Origin: Bifidobacteriaceae bacterium
Lineage (GTDB): Bacteria; Actinomycetota; Actinomycetes; Actinomycetales; WQXJ01
Assembly (NCBI GenBank): GCA_031267825.1
Contig: JAIRYJ010000016.1
Span: forward strand, 1 to 46,159
Reading direction: 5' to 3'
DNA: 46,159 bases
Under the pieces are notes generated by a model. The model did not search any database, was not told the origin of the DNA, and worked only from the letters and a program-made list of their open reading frames with translations. The position numbers were made by a program, and so were the translations under genes. Below are positions 7,216-14,969 of the stretch, one piece after another (within the stretch, counting starts at the first letter, position 1; the number at the start of each line of letters is the position of its first letter).

Positions 7216-8808
7216 GTGGCAGCCGGAAAACCACATGTAGTAATGGCCGTAGCTAATCCTGTAACGATGGATGCCCGGGTCCGCAAAACCGCCATATCGG
7301 TCCAAGCCATGGGTTACCGTGTGACTTTACTGTGGGCTGGGCCGACCCGTGGTGAAGTGATCGAAGAGGATCTTGAAGGCGTGCGGACAATTGGATTGCC
7401 GGTGCCGTATCACCTTCGGGTCAGGGCCGCCCAGGTTGAAGCGAAACGGGCCGCGCTACGGCCACGGCCGTTGAATCTGGGTTACCGCGATGCTCAGGCC
7501 CGCCGTCTGCGGGCCGCCGAGCTGGCCGCCTGGCGGGCCCGGACAGGCACTATCCGCCAGCCGCTGACCTTGCGTTGGGCTGAACTGGTTCATCGTTTCA
7601 GGTCCAAGATTCTGTCGGCTTCGGTTGGTGCGCATCAGCGGCGCTACGAATCTCATCAACGGCGCTATAAAGAACGGCGTCTGGCCCGGCCATGGCGGCG
7701 TGAATTAGCTGAAGTGGCTGATCTTGATGGTATCTTCACACCTTGGATGATCGAATTAGCGCCAGATATTCTGCATTTGCATGACATTCATTTGCTTAGT
7801 GCCGGAGTTAACGCTAAACGTTATTTGGCGGCGCGTGGGGCGGCGCCAAAACTGATTTACGACGCGCACGAATATGTTCGCGGCATGATTGGTCAAAATC
7901 CGTTCCGTGAAGCCGGGTTTACTGGTTTAGAAAGAGAACTGATTACCCAGGCCGACTCGGTCGTCACGGTTTCGGAGCCGATCGCCGACCGCCTGCGTCA
8001 AGACTTGGGTTTAGCGGTCCGGCCGACTGTGGTGCTGAACAGCCCGCCGTTGGCCGCCGGGGCGCGGGCCTCGGATGGCGCGGCTGGCCAGGACGGCGAT
8101 GGCGCCCAGGACAGCGATGGTACCCAGGACAAGCATGGCGCCGCAGCCAGTGGCAAGGATTCTCATGACGCGGCTGGCGCCTGTGCTTCTAGCGTCAAGG
8201 CGCCTAGCATCAGGTCAACTATTGGCCTACCAGATGACCGGCCGTTAGCGGTTTACTCCGGGGTGTTGCACGCCAACCGCCGCTTGTCGGCTCTGGTGGA
8301 CGGTTTCAGCCTGCTTGACGGTGTTGATTTGGCTCTGGTCTGTGTACCCAACACGCGGTATTCGGTGCCGCAGGAACTCAACCGGTTGGCGGCCGAAAAG
8401 GGCATGGCTGACCGTTTCCATTTGGTGGAGCCGGTGGCTCCCGAACAGGTTGTGCGATTCTTGTCTTCAGCCACACTCGGAGTCCATCCGATGGCCTTGG
8501 GCTTACCGAACCATGAAATGGCTTTGCCGAACAAACTGTTCGATTACATTTGGGCTGGTCTGCCAGTCGCGGTCAGCCAGGTCGCGGCCATGTCGGAGCT
8601 AGTCGGGGAAGCGGGCATTGGTGCGACCTTTGATCCGGATGAGCCCGCTTCGATCGCCGCCGCTGTCAGGCTGGTGCTTGACAACCACGCCCAGATGGCG
8701 GCCGCGGCCAGGTCACCGCGGCTTCGCCAACGTTTCTCTTGGGAAGCTCAAATGGTCAAACTAGAGGCCGTCTATCAGTCGCTATGCCCGGTGACCGGAA
8801 CAGACTAG
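7216..8808 (+). CDS. GT4-like glycosyltransferase, subfamily with YDAHEYV and SEPIAD motifs
   Basis: About 530 residues. The GTG at 7216 is preferred because GAGGAGG ends 8 nt before it; a TTG at 7210 is the alternative. Domains: N-terminal MAVANPVTMDARVRKTA, a basic middle section, then DILHLHDIHLLSAGVN (about residue 190), KLIYDAHEYVRGMIG, VVTVSEPIADRL, and the donor domain from about residue 335 (RPLAVYSGVLHANRRLSALV) with ATLGVHPMALGLPN and LPNKLFDYIWAGLPVAVS. The last motif holds the acidic and basic residues that normally contact the sugar nucleotide. Closest relative in the window is 13518-14969. An Asp/Gly/Ala repeat linker (about 285-330) separates the domains. It stands alone, divergent from wecB and convergent with 9013-10512. 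The sugar transferred is unknown. Confidence 0.82.
   Translation: MAAGKPHVVMAVANPVTMDARVRKTAISVQAMGYRVTLLWAGPTRGEVIEEDLEGVRTIGLPVPYHLRVRAAQVEAKRAALRPRPLNLGYRDAQARRLRAAELAAWRARTGTIRQPLTLRWAELVHRFRSKILSASVGAHQRRYESHQRRYKERRLARPWRRELAEVADLDGIFTPWMIELAPDILHLHDIHLLSAGVNAKRYLAARGAAPKLIYDAHEYVRGMIGQNPFREAGFTGLERELITQADSVVTVSEPIADRLRQDLGLAVRPTVVLNSPPLAAGARASDGAAGQDGDGAQDSDGTQDKHGAAASGKDSHDAAGACASSVKAPSIRSTIGLPDDRPLAVYSGVLHANRRLSALVDGFSLLDGVDLALVCVPNTRYSVPQELNRLAAEKGMADRFHLVEPVAPEQVVRFLSSATLGVHPMALGLPNHEMALPNKLFDYIWAGLPVAVSQVAAMSELVGEAGIGATFDPDEPASIAAAVRLVLDNHAQMAAAARSPRLRQRFSWEAQMVKLEAVYQSLCPVTGTD
8086..8200 (+). repeat. 18-bp repeats in an interdomain linker
   Basis: Units of the type GCGCCCAGGACAGCGATG occur about three times. 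They encode GAQDSD and GTQDKH type hexapeptides and are followed by a degenerate DSHDAAGA tail, inside the glycosyltransferase at 7216-8808. Confidence 0.7.
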
Positions 8809-8895
8809 GGTCCGGGCGGTCTGGCGTAGGGACAGCCTCGTGTCCAGGCAACCTGAGGGGACGGCATCGTCCACTAAGTAGCGGCCGAAGCACCC

Positions 8896-8933
8896 TGACC
8901 CAGGAGCCTGTCGCATAACAGGCTCCGAGGTCA
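8896..8933. terminator. Hairpin between two convergent glycosyltransferase genes
   Basis: GGAGCCTGT / ACAGGCTCC (9 bp, loop CGCATA), extended by TGACC / GGTCA after a 2-nt interior loop on each side. Probably a bidirectional terminator. Confidence 0.65.
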
Positions 8934-8950
8934 GCAAACTATGCTGGTTT

Positions 8951-9030
8951 GCCGCGTTTCCGCTGGTCAGCGTGATGCGTCGACCTGTGTCAAGACGTCC
9001 GAAGGGTGTTGCTCAAGACCCTCCTAGGCT
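8951..9030. repeat. Duplicated intergenic element, copy 2
   Basis: Matches 4330-4408 at both ends (GCCGCGTTTCCGCTGG and an AGGGTGTT...AGGCT hairpin) with a diverged centre. Its hairpin (AGGGTGTTG / CAAGACCCT, one mismatch) overlaps the last codons and stop of the minus-strand gene ending at 9013. Confidence 0.6.
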
Positions 9031-10512
9031 TTCACGCCAAACCCGTTCCAAGACTGACTGTTGAGCGGGCCAGCTGAAACGCTGGCGCAAGGCCGTGTCC
9101 TCAGCGATGCGCCGTTTGAGGTCAGGCAAGTTGTCCAAGACTTGGCGGGCGGCCGCCGCCAAGGTGGCCGGATCACCAGCCGGGTAGACCGCGCCGATGC
9201 CCAAATCATCGACCAGGCGGGCTTGTTCTGGGGTGTCAGACGTGATGATCGGCAGCCCGGCCACCAAGTATTCGCAGAACTTATTGGTCAAGGCGACATC
9301 ATGGTTCGGGGCGTGGAGCAGGGGCGAGATCCCAATATCGGCCGATGCCAGATAGTTCACCACTTGATCGTGTTCGACAAACGGCACGGCATGGAAGCGG
9401 TCTGACACTCCAAGCGACTGAGCCAGCCCGGTCAGCGCGGCAGGCATCCAGCGAGTGTCGCGGATCACGACCGCTAGATGCAGCTCTGGGACCAGCGGCA
9501 AAGCCCGGATGGCGGTCTGAATACCGCGGGTCGCGTTCACCCCGCCGCCGTAAACCATCAGCGGCACACCATCTGGCAGCCCCGCGGCCAGCCTTATGTC
9601 AGGCGAATCAGGCCGTTTGGGGCCCGCAACTGGTGCGTTCAAGACCAGGTCAGGCCGCCGACGCAAGTGGTAGCGCCGGACCAGGAGATCCGCCAGCGAT
9701 TCTGAGACCGTCACAATCCTGGGGTAGTAGCCAATGAACTCGCGCTCCAGATTGGCCAACGCGGCAACCGTTCTGGGGGCCGTGACCGCCAAACCAGAAA
9801 CATCCTCGCGGGCGTCATAAACCAAGGCGCAGGCTCGGCCAGCCTGGGCGGCGCGGGCCCGCGCCCAAGCCCCAACACCAAGCTGGAAAACGTCATGAAC
9901 GTGGATGATATCTGGCTGAAGCTGGTCCAGTAGTGGTGCCAAGGCGATCTCTGAAGCGATCCGGTCTGGCACCACTGTGCGCCAGCGGGCCGCCAACGGG
10001 AACGCCCGGTACCAGGCCAAGGCTCGGCGGCGACGCCTTTCAGTTGGAGTGATGGCGCCATCCTCAAGAAATGGCGATTGAGGCTCGCCACCGCCCGCCC
10101 GGCGTGTGGAACCTGTCTGGCGGAGCCGCGCGGCCAGGCTGAGCCAAGACGAATACACCCGGCGGACCAGCCGGGAAGGGGGGTTGCCCAAACCGCTAGC
10201 GGAATCGCGCCGCAGATGAGCCGCCAAGGCTCGGACAGTTCCCGGATCAGCCTTCCAAGCGAACGGTGCCAGAGCGTTGAACCAGGCGTGACGCCGCTGG
10301 GTGGCCCCCCGCCCGCTCATCCGGTTGGGTGTTCGTTTGATGATGACCCGGCCACCGGGCACAGTGTGTTCCTCAGTGTCTGGCCCGGTTGGTTGTATCC
10401 CAATGCCGATGGCGTCATAGCCCAGTTCACCGGCGGCCTGGATATAACGCAACGCCCTGGCGTCAATCAAGACGTTATTGCCGGTCAGGATGGCGATGCG
10501 GGGTGCTGTCAC
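9013..10512 (-). CDS. GT4-like glycosyltransferase, close paralog of 14966-16555
   Basis: 499 residues, GTG start. Motifs run in the same order as its paralogs: AILTGNNVLIDARALRYIQ at the N terminus, DIIHVHDVFQLGVGAWA (about residue 195), LVYDAREDVSGLAV, IVTVSESLADLL, VYGGGVNATRGIQTAIRALP, and DIGISPLLHAPNHDVALTNK followed by FCEYLVAGLPIITSDTPEQA. It shares the ALTNKFCEY and SDTPEQA signatures with 14966-16555, so they form a sub-pair distinct from 7216/13518. In the active region it has DARED where others have DAHEY or DAREF. It is the only glycosyltransferase gene of the main locus on the minus strand apart from wecB. Function: transfer of an unknown sugar in surface-glycan assembly. Confidence 0.82.
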   Translation of the reverse strand: MTAPRIAILTGNNVLIDARALRYIQAAGELGYDAIGIGIQPTGPDTEEHTVPGGRVIIKRTPNRMSGRGATQRRHAWFNALAPFAWKADPGTVRALAAHLRRDSASGLGNPPSRLVRRVYSSWLSLAARLRQTGSTRRAGGGEPQSPFLEDGAITPTERRRRRALAWYRAFPLAARWRTVVPDRIASEIALAPLLDQLQPDIIHVHDVFQLGVGAWARARAAQAGRACALVYDAREDVSGLAVTAPRTVAALANLEREFIGYYPRIVTVSESLADLLVRRYHLRRRPDLVLNAPVAGPKRPDSPDIRLAAGLPDGVPLMVYGGGVNATRGIQTAIRALPLVPELHLAVVIRDTRWMPAALTGLAQSLGVSDRFHAVPFVEHDQVVNYLASADIGISPLLHAPNHDVALTNKFCEYLVAGLPIITSDTPEQARLVDDLGIGAVYPAGDPATLAAAARQVLDNLPDLKRRIAEDTALRQRFSWPAQQSVLERVWRESLGGS

Positions 10513-10677
10513 CAGCCCATCTTCTCATCCCGGCCAAGACTGTCCACTACCGGATGTCAGACGTTCTTCCCGGCCGGTCTGGCTGGTTGCGGCCTCCGGC
10601 GGCTGAACGCACCCCTCAGAAAGCGGTCGAATTCGCTGTTCTTGGCCCAGTGCGTCCACTTAGTGGTCGGTCCGGGG

Positions 10678-10730
10678 GTCGGGAAGTCGCCCCAGTGGGG
10701 TCAAGACAGCCACTGGGCCGACTTCCTGAC
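10678..10730. repeat. Palindromic intergenic repeat, family member A
   Basis: Two 21-nt arms, starting GTCGGGAAGTCG and ending CGACTTCCTGAC, pair with two mismatches around an 11-nt loop (GGTCAAGACAG). Read on the minus strand it matches elements at 30539-30591 and 30620-30673 in size, inner stem (CCCAGTGG / CCACTGGG) and loop (TTGACC). Lies between divergent genes 9013 and 10881. Confidence 0.75.
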
Positions 10731-10777
10731 TTGCCGCCCAGAATGGTGTGTCGCTGTCACAATAGGCTCAGTTCGTT

Positions 10778-10801
10778 GACCCGCGGATTTACTGGCGGGT
10801 C
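10778..10801. other. Hairpin upstream of the 10881 operon
   Basis: GACCCGC / GCGGGTC, a 7-bp perfect stem with a 10-nt loop, 80 nt before the operon start. If the transcript is leaderless it is not in the mRNA, so it may be a DNA-level site or unrelated. Confidence 0.35.
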
Positions 10802-10866
10802 GGCCAACAAAGGCGGGCGGGACGCCCATCACCAACCTGGATAACCCTTAACGGGGAGTGCCTTGA

Positions 10867-10872
10867 TAAGGT
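10867..10872 (+). promoter_or_regulatory. -10 hexamer of the five-gene glycosyltransferase operon
   Basis: TAAGGT lies exactly 8 nt before the ATG at 10881, the same geometry as at 318-332. No Shine-Dalgarno sequence is present, so the message is probably leaderless. Confidence 0.5.
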
Positions 10873-10880
10873 AGCGAACG

Positions 10881-11990
10881 ATGCATCAGGACCGCGCGGC
10901 CGTCAGGCCAAACAGCGCCAAGAAGCCTGGCGAACTGCCTTCACTCTTCCTTGGACCAGCTAATTATGCTGGTCAGGCGTACATGTGGGGGCGCTCATTG
11001 GAACGCGCCGGGCTTGTTAAGACGGCTGAGAACTTCATCATTGAAGAAGAAAACGCTTTCGGTTACAGGTTTGATGTGGCGGTACCAGCTACCCGTTTCC
11101 GATCTGACAAGACCTGGCAGGCAGCCCAGTTCGAACATTTGTCAAGTTTCAGCCACGTCATGTTTGAGGCTTTCAGGCCGCTCCTGGGTGACCTCTACCG
11201 GTTTGACCCGCTAGCTGAGGCTGAGGCGCTCAGGCAAGCCGGTGTTCAAGTGGCGATGCTGGCGCACGGCTCTGAGGTGCGGATCACTTCACGCCACGCC
11301 CAAGATCACCCAGATTCGCCGTTCCGTGGGGCCAGTCCAGCCGAACTGGTCCCCTTAGAGCGGCTGGCTCGGCGTAACGCCATCCTGGCGCGGGCTTTCC
11401 CCGGGCCACTTTTCGTTTCAACTCCTGACCTGCTGGAATGGTTACCGAACGCGACTTGGTGCCCGGTTGTGGTGGAGGTTGAACGTTGGCGGGCCGAGCC
11501 AACCGACTTGACCAAGCCAAAGCCGGTGGTAGTTCACGCGCCATCGAACGCTGGTTTGAAGGGAACTGAGGCTGTACGCCAAGCGGTGGCGCCCCTGCAC
11601 CAGGCCGGGCGGATCGAATACCGCGAGTTGACCAACGTACCGGCCGCCGAAATGCCGCGGGTTTATCAGACGGCGGACATTGTGCTGGATCAGTTCGCGC
11701 TTGGTATTTATGGCGCGGCGGCGGTTGAAGCGATGGCGGCCGGCCGGTTGGTGATCTCCGATGTTAGTGATTCGGTGAGGCGTCATGTGGCCGTCGCGAC
11801 CGGCCTGGAATTACCGGTCTACCAGGCCCGGCCCGGTGATTTGAGGGCGGCGTTGGAACACTTCCTGGCTGAACCGTCGGTCGGCCATGAGCTAGCCGCG
11901 CTCGGTCCGCGCTTCGCCCGCCAAGTTCATTCTGGCCAGGCTTCGGCCGAGGTGTTGAGCAACGTTTTCCTCAAGCGAGCGGACCAATGA
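10881..11990 (+). CDS. Diverged GT-B glycosyltransferase-like protein, paralog of 1678-3507
   Basis: 369 residues. N-terminal LFLGPANYAGQAYMWGRSLE and a middle section with VQVAMLAHGSEVRI and FVSTPDLLEWLPNATWCPVV have counterparts in the larger protein at 1678 (VAVLVHGTAARL, FTATPDMLDFLPGAAWLPVV). The C-terminal donor-type domain has VVVHAPSNAGLKGTEAVRQA, DIVLDQFALGIYGAAAVEAM and AAGRLVISDVSDSVRRHV. This is the short form of the family, lacking the N-terminal domain and the repeat linker, so it shows the minimal core. First gene of an operon; the stop overlaps the next start by 4 nt. Glycosyltransferase activity is inferred from fold pattern and context. Confidence 0.7.
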   Translation: MHQDRAAVRPNSAKKPGELPSLFLGPANYAGQAYMWGRSLERAGLVKTAENFIIEEENAFGYRFDVAVPATRFRSDKTWQAAQFEHLSSFSHVMFEAFRPLLGDLYRFDPLAEAEALRQAGVQVAMLAHGSEVRITSRHAQDHPDSPFRGASPAELVPLERLARRNAILARAFPGPLFVSTPDLLEWLPNATWCPVVVEVERWRAEPTDLTKPKPVVVHAPSNAGLKGTEAVRQAVAPLHQAGRIEYRELTNVPAAEMPRVYQTADIVLDQFALGIYGAAAVEAMAAGRLVISDVSDSVRRHVAVATGLELPVYQARPGDLRAALEHFLAEPSVGHELAALGPRFARQVHSGQASAEVLSNVFLKRADQ

Positions 11991-13507
11991 AAACGTTGGG
12001 TCATGTGGTGGTTGTCTCCTTAGGTGAGTTGGCTCAAGACGCCATGACACAAAACGTCGCCAGTACGATGCCGTCCCTCGCGTCTCGTGTCACCGCGCTT
12101 TGGGTAGGTGGCTGGGAAGGCCCGGCGGTGACTGGTGGGCTTGGCCCGGTGGCGACTATCGGTTTGGGTGGTCGCCAGTTCCAAGCTGAAGCGGTCGCCG
12201 CCCGGGCGGTTGGCCGTGGCTATTGGTGGCGTTACCATCACCGCGATCACCGTTTAGCGGGCGACCGCCGGGCGGCGGCCGCCCGGGTCAGGTTCCGGGC
12301 TGAACCGTCGCTTGGGCGGCGTCTGATGGTGACCCGGCAGGCTTTGGTTCATACCGCCCGGGCCAGGGCCCAGTCAACTATGACAACGCTGCGGAACCAT
12401 TGCCCGCGCCCGGTCCAATTGGGGCCGTCAAACCGGCTTGCCCGGGCTATTCAAAGGGACCTGGAAGCGGTTGTTTGCAGGCCTTTGGCTGAACTGAAAC
12501 CAGACGTCATACATGTCATGGATGTTGAGCTGATGCCGGCTGTGCGTCTGGTGGTGGCCCGGGCTAAACGTCATGGCCAAACCATTCGAGTTGTTTTCCA
12601 GCCGAGGGTGTTCACTGGTGCCCGGCCCGCTGGGCGCGGGCATGTTTCTGGGATGGTTCACCGGCTGTTGGAGGCCTGCCGCCGGGCCGATTTGGTGTTG
12701 TTGCCGCGCCCGGCTGATCTGGCGGATTACGCGGCTTGGGGTCTGAAGCGGCCGGTCAAGCTGGTGGCGCCGGCGCCACCAGTCCAGTGTCAGGCGAACC
12801 AGTTCAGTGTTCATCGCTTGGCTGGGTTAGAGCCAGACGCCTTGGTGGCGGTGGCTTGGGGCAGTTTGGAAACACCGTGGGACGCTGGCGCTTTGACTGA
12901 ACTGCTGGATGGTTTACCTGAGCTTGAATTGGTCATGTTGGTCAAACCTGACCCGTTTAACCCGCGGTCTGGTGAGCTGAAACAGACCGCGATTGGCCGG
13001 GGGGTCGCTAACCGATTGCATCTGGTGCCAGCACCCCGAGCGGATCTGATGTCAGCGGTTTGCCGTGGTGCGCGGGTGGCGATTTTGCCGTGGGCTCCGG
13101 CTGTGCCCGCTGCCAGGCCCGCACCGGCCGCGGTTGGCTGTTTTGTGGCGGCTGGTTTGCCGTTGGTGGTTTCGGCTGGGGTGCCTGACTTGGCTTGGCA
13201 GGTGCTGGCTGGCGGTCTTGGATTGGCCTATGATCCGGCCGAACCGCTGGATTTGTTGCTGACTGTCAAGGCGGCGCTGTTGGCCGGGTCATCCTGGGCC
13301 GGTCAGAGTGTTGCATCTAATCAGACTGGTTCCAGCGGGTCGGCGGACCAGCCCGATCAACCCGATCAACCCGATCAGCCCGATCAACCCGATCAACCCG
13401 ATCAACCCGACAGTCCAGATGCCCCGGGCGCCTGGCTGCGGGCGGTTTGGACTGGCCAGGAGCTGGCCGCGGCCTATGATGAATTGCCCGAACGGACAAA
13501 CAGATAA
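11987..13507 (+). CDS. Glycosyltransferase-like protein with degenerate active-site motifs
   Basis: 506 residues, ATG overlapping the previous stop. It aligns in order with 7216, 9013, 13518 and 14966, but key motifs are changed. The HxHDI/V motif is HVMDVELMP, YDAHEYV/YDAREFV is FQPRVFTGARP, VTVSEPIAD is LLPRPADLADY, and the ALTNKFCEY or LPNKLFDY donor motif is missing (AAVGCFVAAGLPLVVSAG remains). It may therefore be a non-catalytic partner or regulator of the other transferases, or use a different chemistry. The C terminus carries a seven-unit DQP repeat (about residues 455-475) followed by a short helix. Intact reading frame and overlap coupling argue that it is expressed. Confidence 0.7.
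   Translation: MKTLGHVVVVSLGELAQDAMTQNVASTMPSLASRVTALWVGGWEGPAVTGGLGPVATIGLGGRQFQAEAVAARAVGRGYWWRYHHRDHRLAGDRRAAAARVRFRAEPSLGRRLMVTRQALVHTARARAQSTMTTLRNHCPRPVQLGPSNRLARAIQRDLEAVVCRPLAELKPDVIHVMDVELMPAVRLVVARAKRHGQTIRVVFQPRVFTGARPAGRGHVSGMVHRLLEACRRADLVLLPRPADLADYAAWGLKRPVKLVAPAPPVQCQANQFSVHRLAGLEPDALVAVAWGSLETPWDAGALTELLDGLPELELVMLVKPDPFNPRSGELKQTAIGRGVANRLHLVPAPRADLMSAVCRGARVAILPWAPAVPAARPAPAAVGCFVAAGLPLVVSAGVPDLAWQVLAGGLGLAYDPAEPLDLLLTVKAALLAGSSWAGQSVASNQTGSSGSADQPDQPDQPDQPDQPDQPDQPDSPDAPGAWLRAVWTGQELAAAYDELPERTNR
13349..13411 (+). repeat. 9-bp tandem repeat, seven units (Gln-Pro-Asp)
   Basis: CAACCCGAT or CAGCCCGAT repeated seven times without interruption, in frame, near the C terminus of the glycosyltransferase-like protein. 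The near-perfect sequence identity implies recent expansion or ongoing slippage. Confidence 0.95.
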
Positions 13508-13517
13508 GGACTGATTG

Positions 13518-14969
13518 GTGCCTCAGCGGATTGTCATGGCGGTGGCCAACCCGATCACGGCTGACGCCAGAGTGCGTAAGACTGCCCGCTCGGTGGCCGC
13601 CTTAGGTTATGAAGTCATTGTTGTTTGGGCTGATGCGGCCCTAACTGAGGTGGTTGAAGAAGACTTCGCGGGCATCCGGACGATTGGTTTACCTGCCCGC
13701 TACTATCTGCGCGAACAAGCCTTGGCTGAGCGGGCCAGCCGCACCCAGCGGCGTCAACGCCGCCCAGCTCGACTGATCGGTTACGCCAACCCAGACCAAC
13801 GCCGGACCAAAGCGGCCGAACTGGCTTTCCGCACCGCGGCGGCGGCCGGTCGGCTACCGTTCGGCTTGAAACTGGCTCAGCTAGTTCATCGCGGCCGGTC
13901 CAAGGCGTTATCAGCCCGGACTGACCGCCTGGCCAGGCGAACTGAACGAAGGCTGGCCCAGCCTGACGGCTGGCGCGGCCGATTACCGGAGTTGATGGAC
14001 TTAGAAGGGATCTTCACGCCTTGGCTGGTCCAGCTAGAACCAGATTTGATTCACATCCATGACATCTACCTGACCGGGGCGGGCCTGCTCGCCAAGCGGG
14101 CGCTGGCCCGCCAAGGCCGCCAGGTCAAGTTGATCTATGACGCCCACGAATATGTGGCTGGCTGTCCCGGCAACGATCCTTTAGACAACAGGGCTTATAT
14201 CGCCTTTGAACAGGCGATCGCGCCGCGCTATGACGCTGTTGTGACTGTCTCTGAGCCGATCGCTGACGCCATGGCACGCCATCTGAAACTAGCTCAGCGT
14301 CCAGTTGTGGTGCACAACTCACCTGATCCAGCGATGGCTCAGCCCAGTCCCAATGGAACGGTCCGGACGGCGGCCGGTTTGACGCCTGATGTTCCTTTGC
14401 TGGTTTATTCAGGGGTGATCCAGCCGCAACGCAACGTTGAAGCCGTGGTGCGCGCCCTCCCAGCGTTGCCGGGGGTGCGTTTCGCGGTGGTTTGTGTGCC
14501 TAATCCGGCTGTGCCGCTGGCTCGCGCCTTGCTTGATCTGGCAGGCCAGCTTGGCGTAGCTGACCGGGTCCATTTGCTCCGCCCAGTCCCGCCGGAGGCG
14601 GTGTCCAGTTATCTGGCTGGGGCGGATCTGGGGATTGACCCGATGAGCCAGGATTTCCCACAACACGCTTACTGTTTGCCTAACAAGCTGTGGGATTACT
14701 TGCGGGCTGGCTTGCCTGTGGTGGTCGCCAACAACGAATCAGAGGCCGCCCTGGTCCGAGCCGAACATTTCGGTGTTGTCTTTGAGTCAGATTCGCCAAA
14801 ACAACTAGCGGCCGCTGTCACTAGCGTTTTGGCCAGGCGCGACGAATACGGCGCCGCCGTCCGCGCCAGCCAACTGGTGGAGGCTTACGCCTGGCCGCGC
14901 CAAATGGACCGTTTGGCGGCGCTTTACAGTCGACTTGTGCCCTTGGCAGCGCAGGATGTGACGCCATGA
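13518..14969 (+). CDS. GT4-like glycosyltransferase, close paralog of 7216-8808
   Basis: About 483 residues. The GTG at 13518 is chosen because AAGGA ends 7 nt upstream; a TTG one codon earlier is possible. N-terminal VMAVANPITADARVRKTARS is nearly the same as in the 7216 protein. Then LIHIHDIYLTGAGLLAKRAL (about residue 176), KLIYDAHEYVAGCPGND, VVTVSEPIADAM, and the donor domain from about residue 290 (PLLVYSGVIQPQRNVEAVVR) with LGIDPMSQDFPQHAYCLPNK and LWDYLRAGLPVVVA. It has no expanded repeat between domains, showing that the insertion in its 7216 paralog is dispensable. Gap of 10 nt to the previous gene and 4-nt overlap with the next. Confidence 0.82.
   Translation: MPQRIVMAVANPITADARVRKTARSVAALGYEVIVVWADAALTEVVEEDFAGIRTIGLPARYYLREQALAERASRTQRRQRRPARLIGYANPDQRRTKAAELAFRTAAAAGRLPFGLKLAQLVHRGRSKALSARTDRLARRTERRLAQPDGWRGRLPELMDLEGIFTPWLVQLEPDLIHIHDIYLTGAGLLAKRALARQGRQVKLIYDAHEYVAGCPGNDPLDNRAYIAFEQAIAPRYDAVVTVSEPIADAMARHLKLAQRPVVVHNSPDPAMAQPSPNGTVRTAAGLTPDVPLLVYSGVIQPQRNVEAVVRALPALPGVRFAVVCVPNPAVPLARALLDLAGQLGVADRVHLLRPVPPEAVSSYLAGADLGIDPMSQDFPQHAYCLPNKLWDYLRAGLPVVVANNESEAALVRAEHFGVVFESDSPKQLAAAVTSVLARRDEYGAAVRASQLVEAYAWPRQMDRLAALYSRLVPLAAQDVTP

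Noticed and set aside
7143-7310. 56-codon N-terminal extension of wecB
   Set aside because: The extension overlaps the divergent promoter area and the start of the 7216 gene, and WecB homology begins exactly at the GTG at 7142.
13349-13411. Possible CRISPR-like array
   Set aside because: Units are contiguous 9-mers without spacers and lie in frame inside a protein gene. No other repeat-spacer pattern or cas gene is seen in the window.
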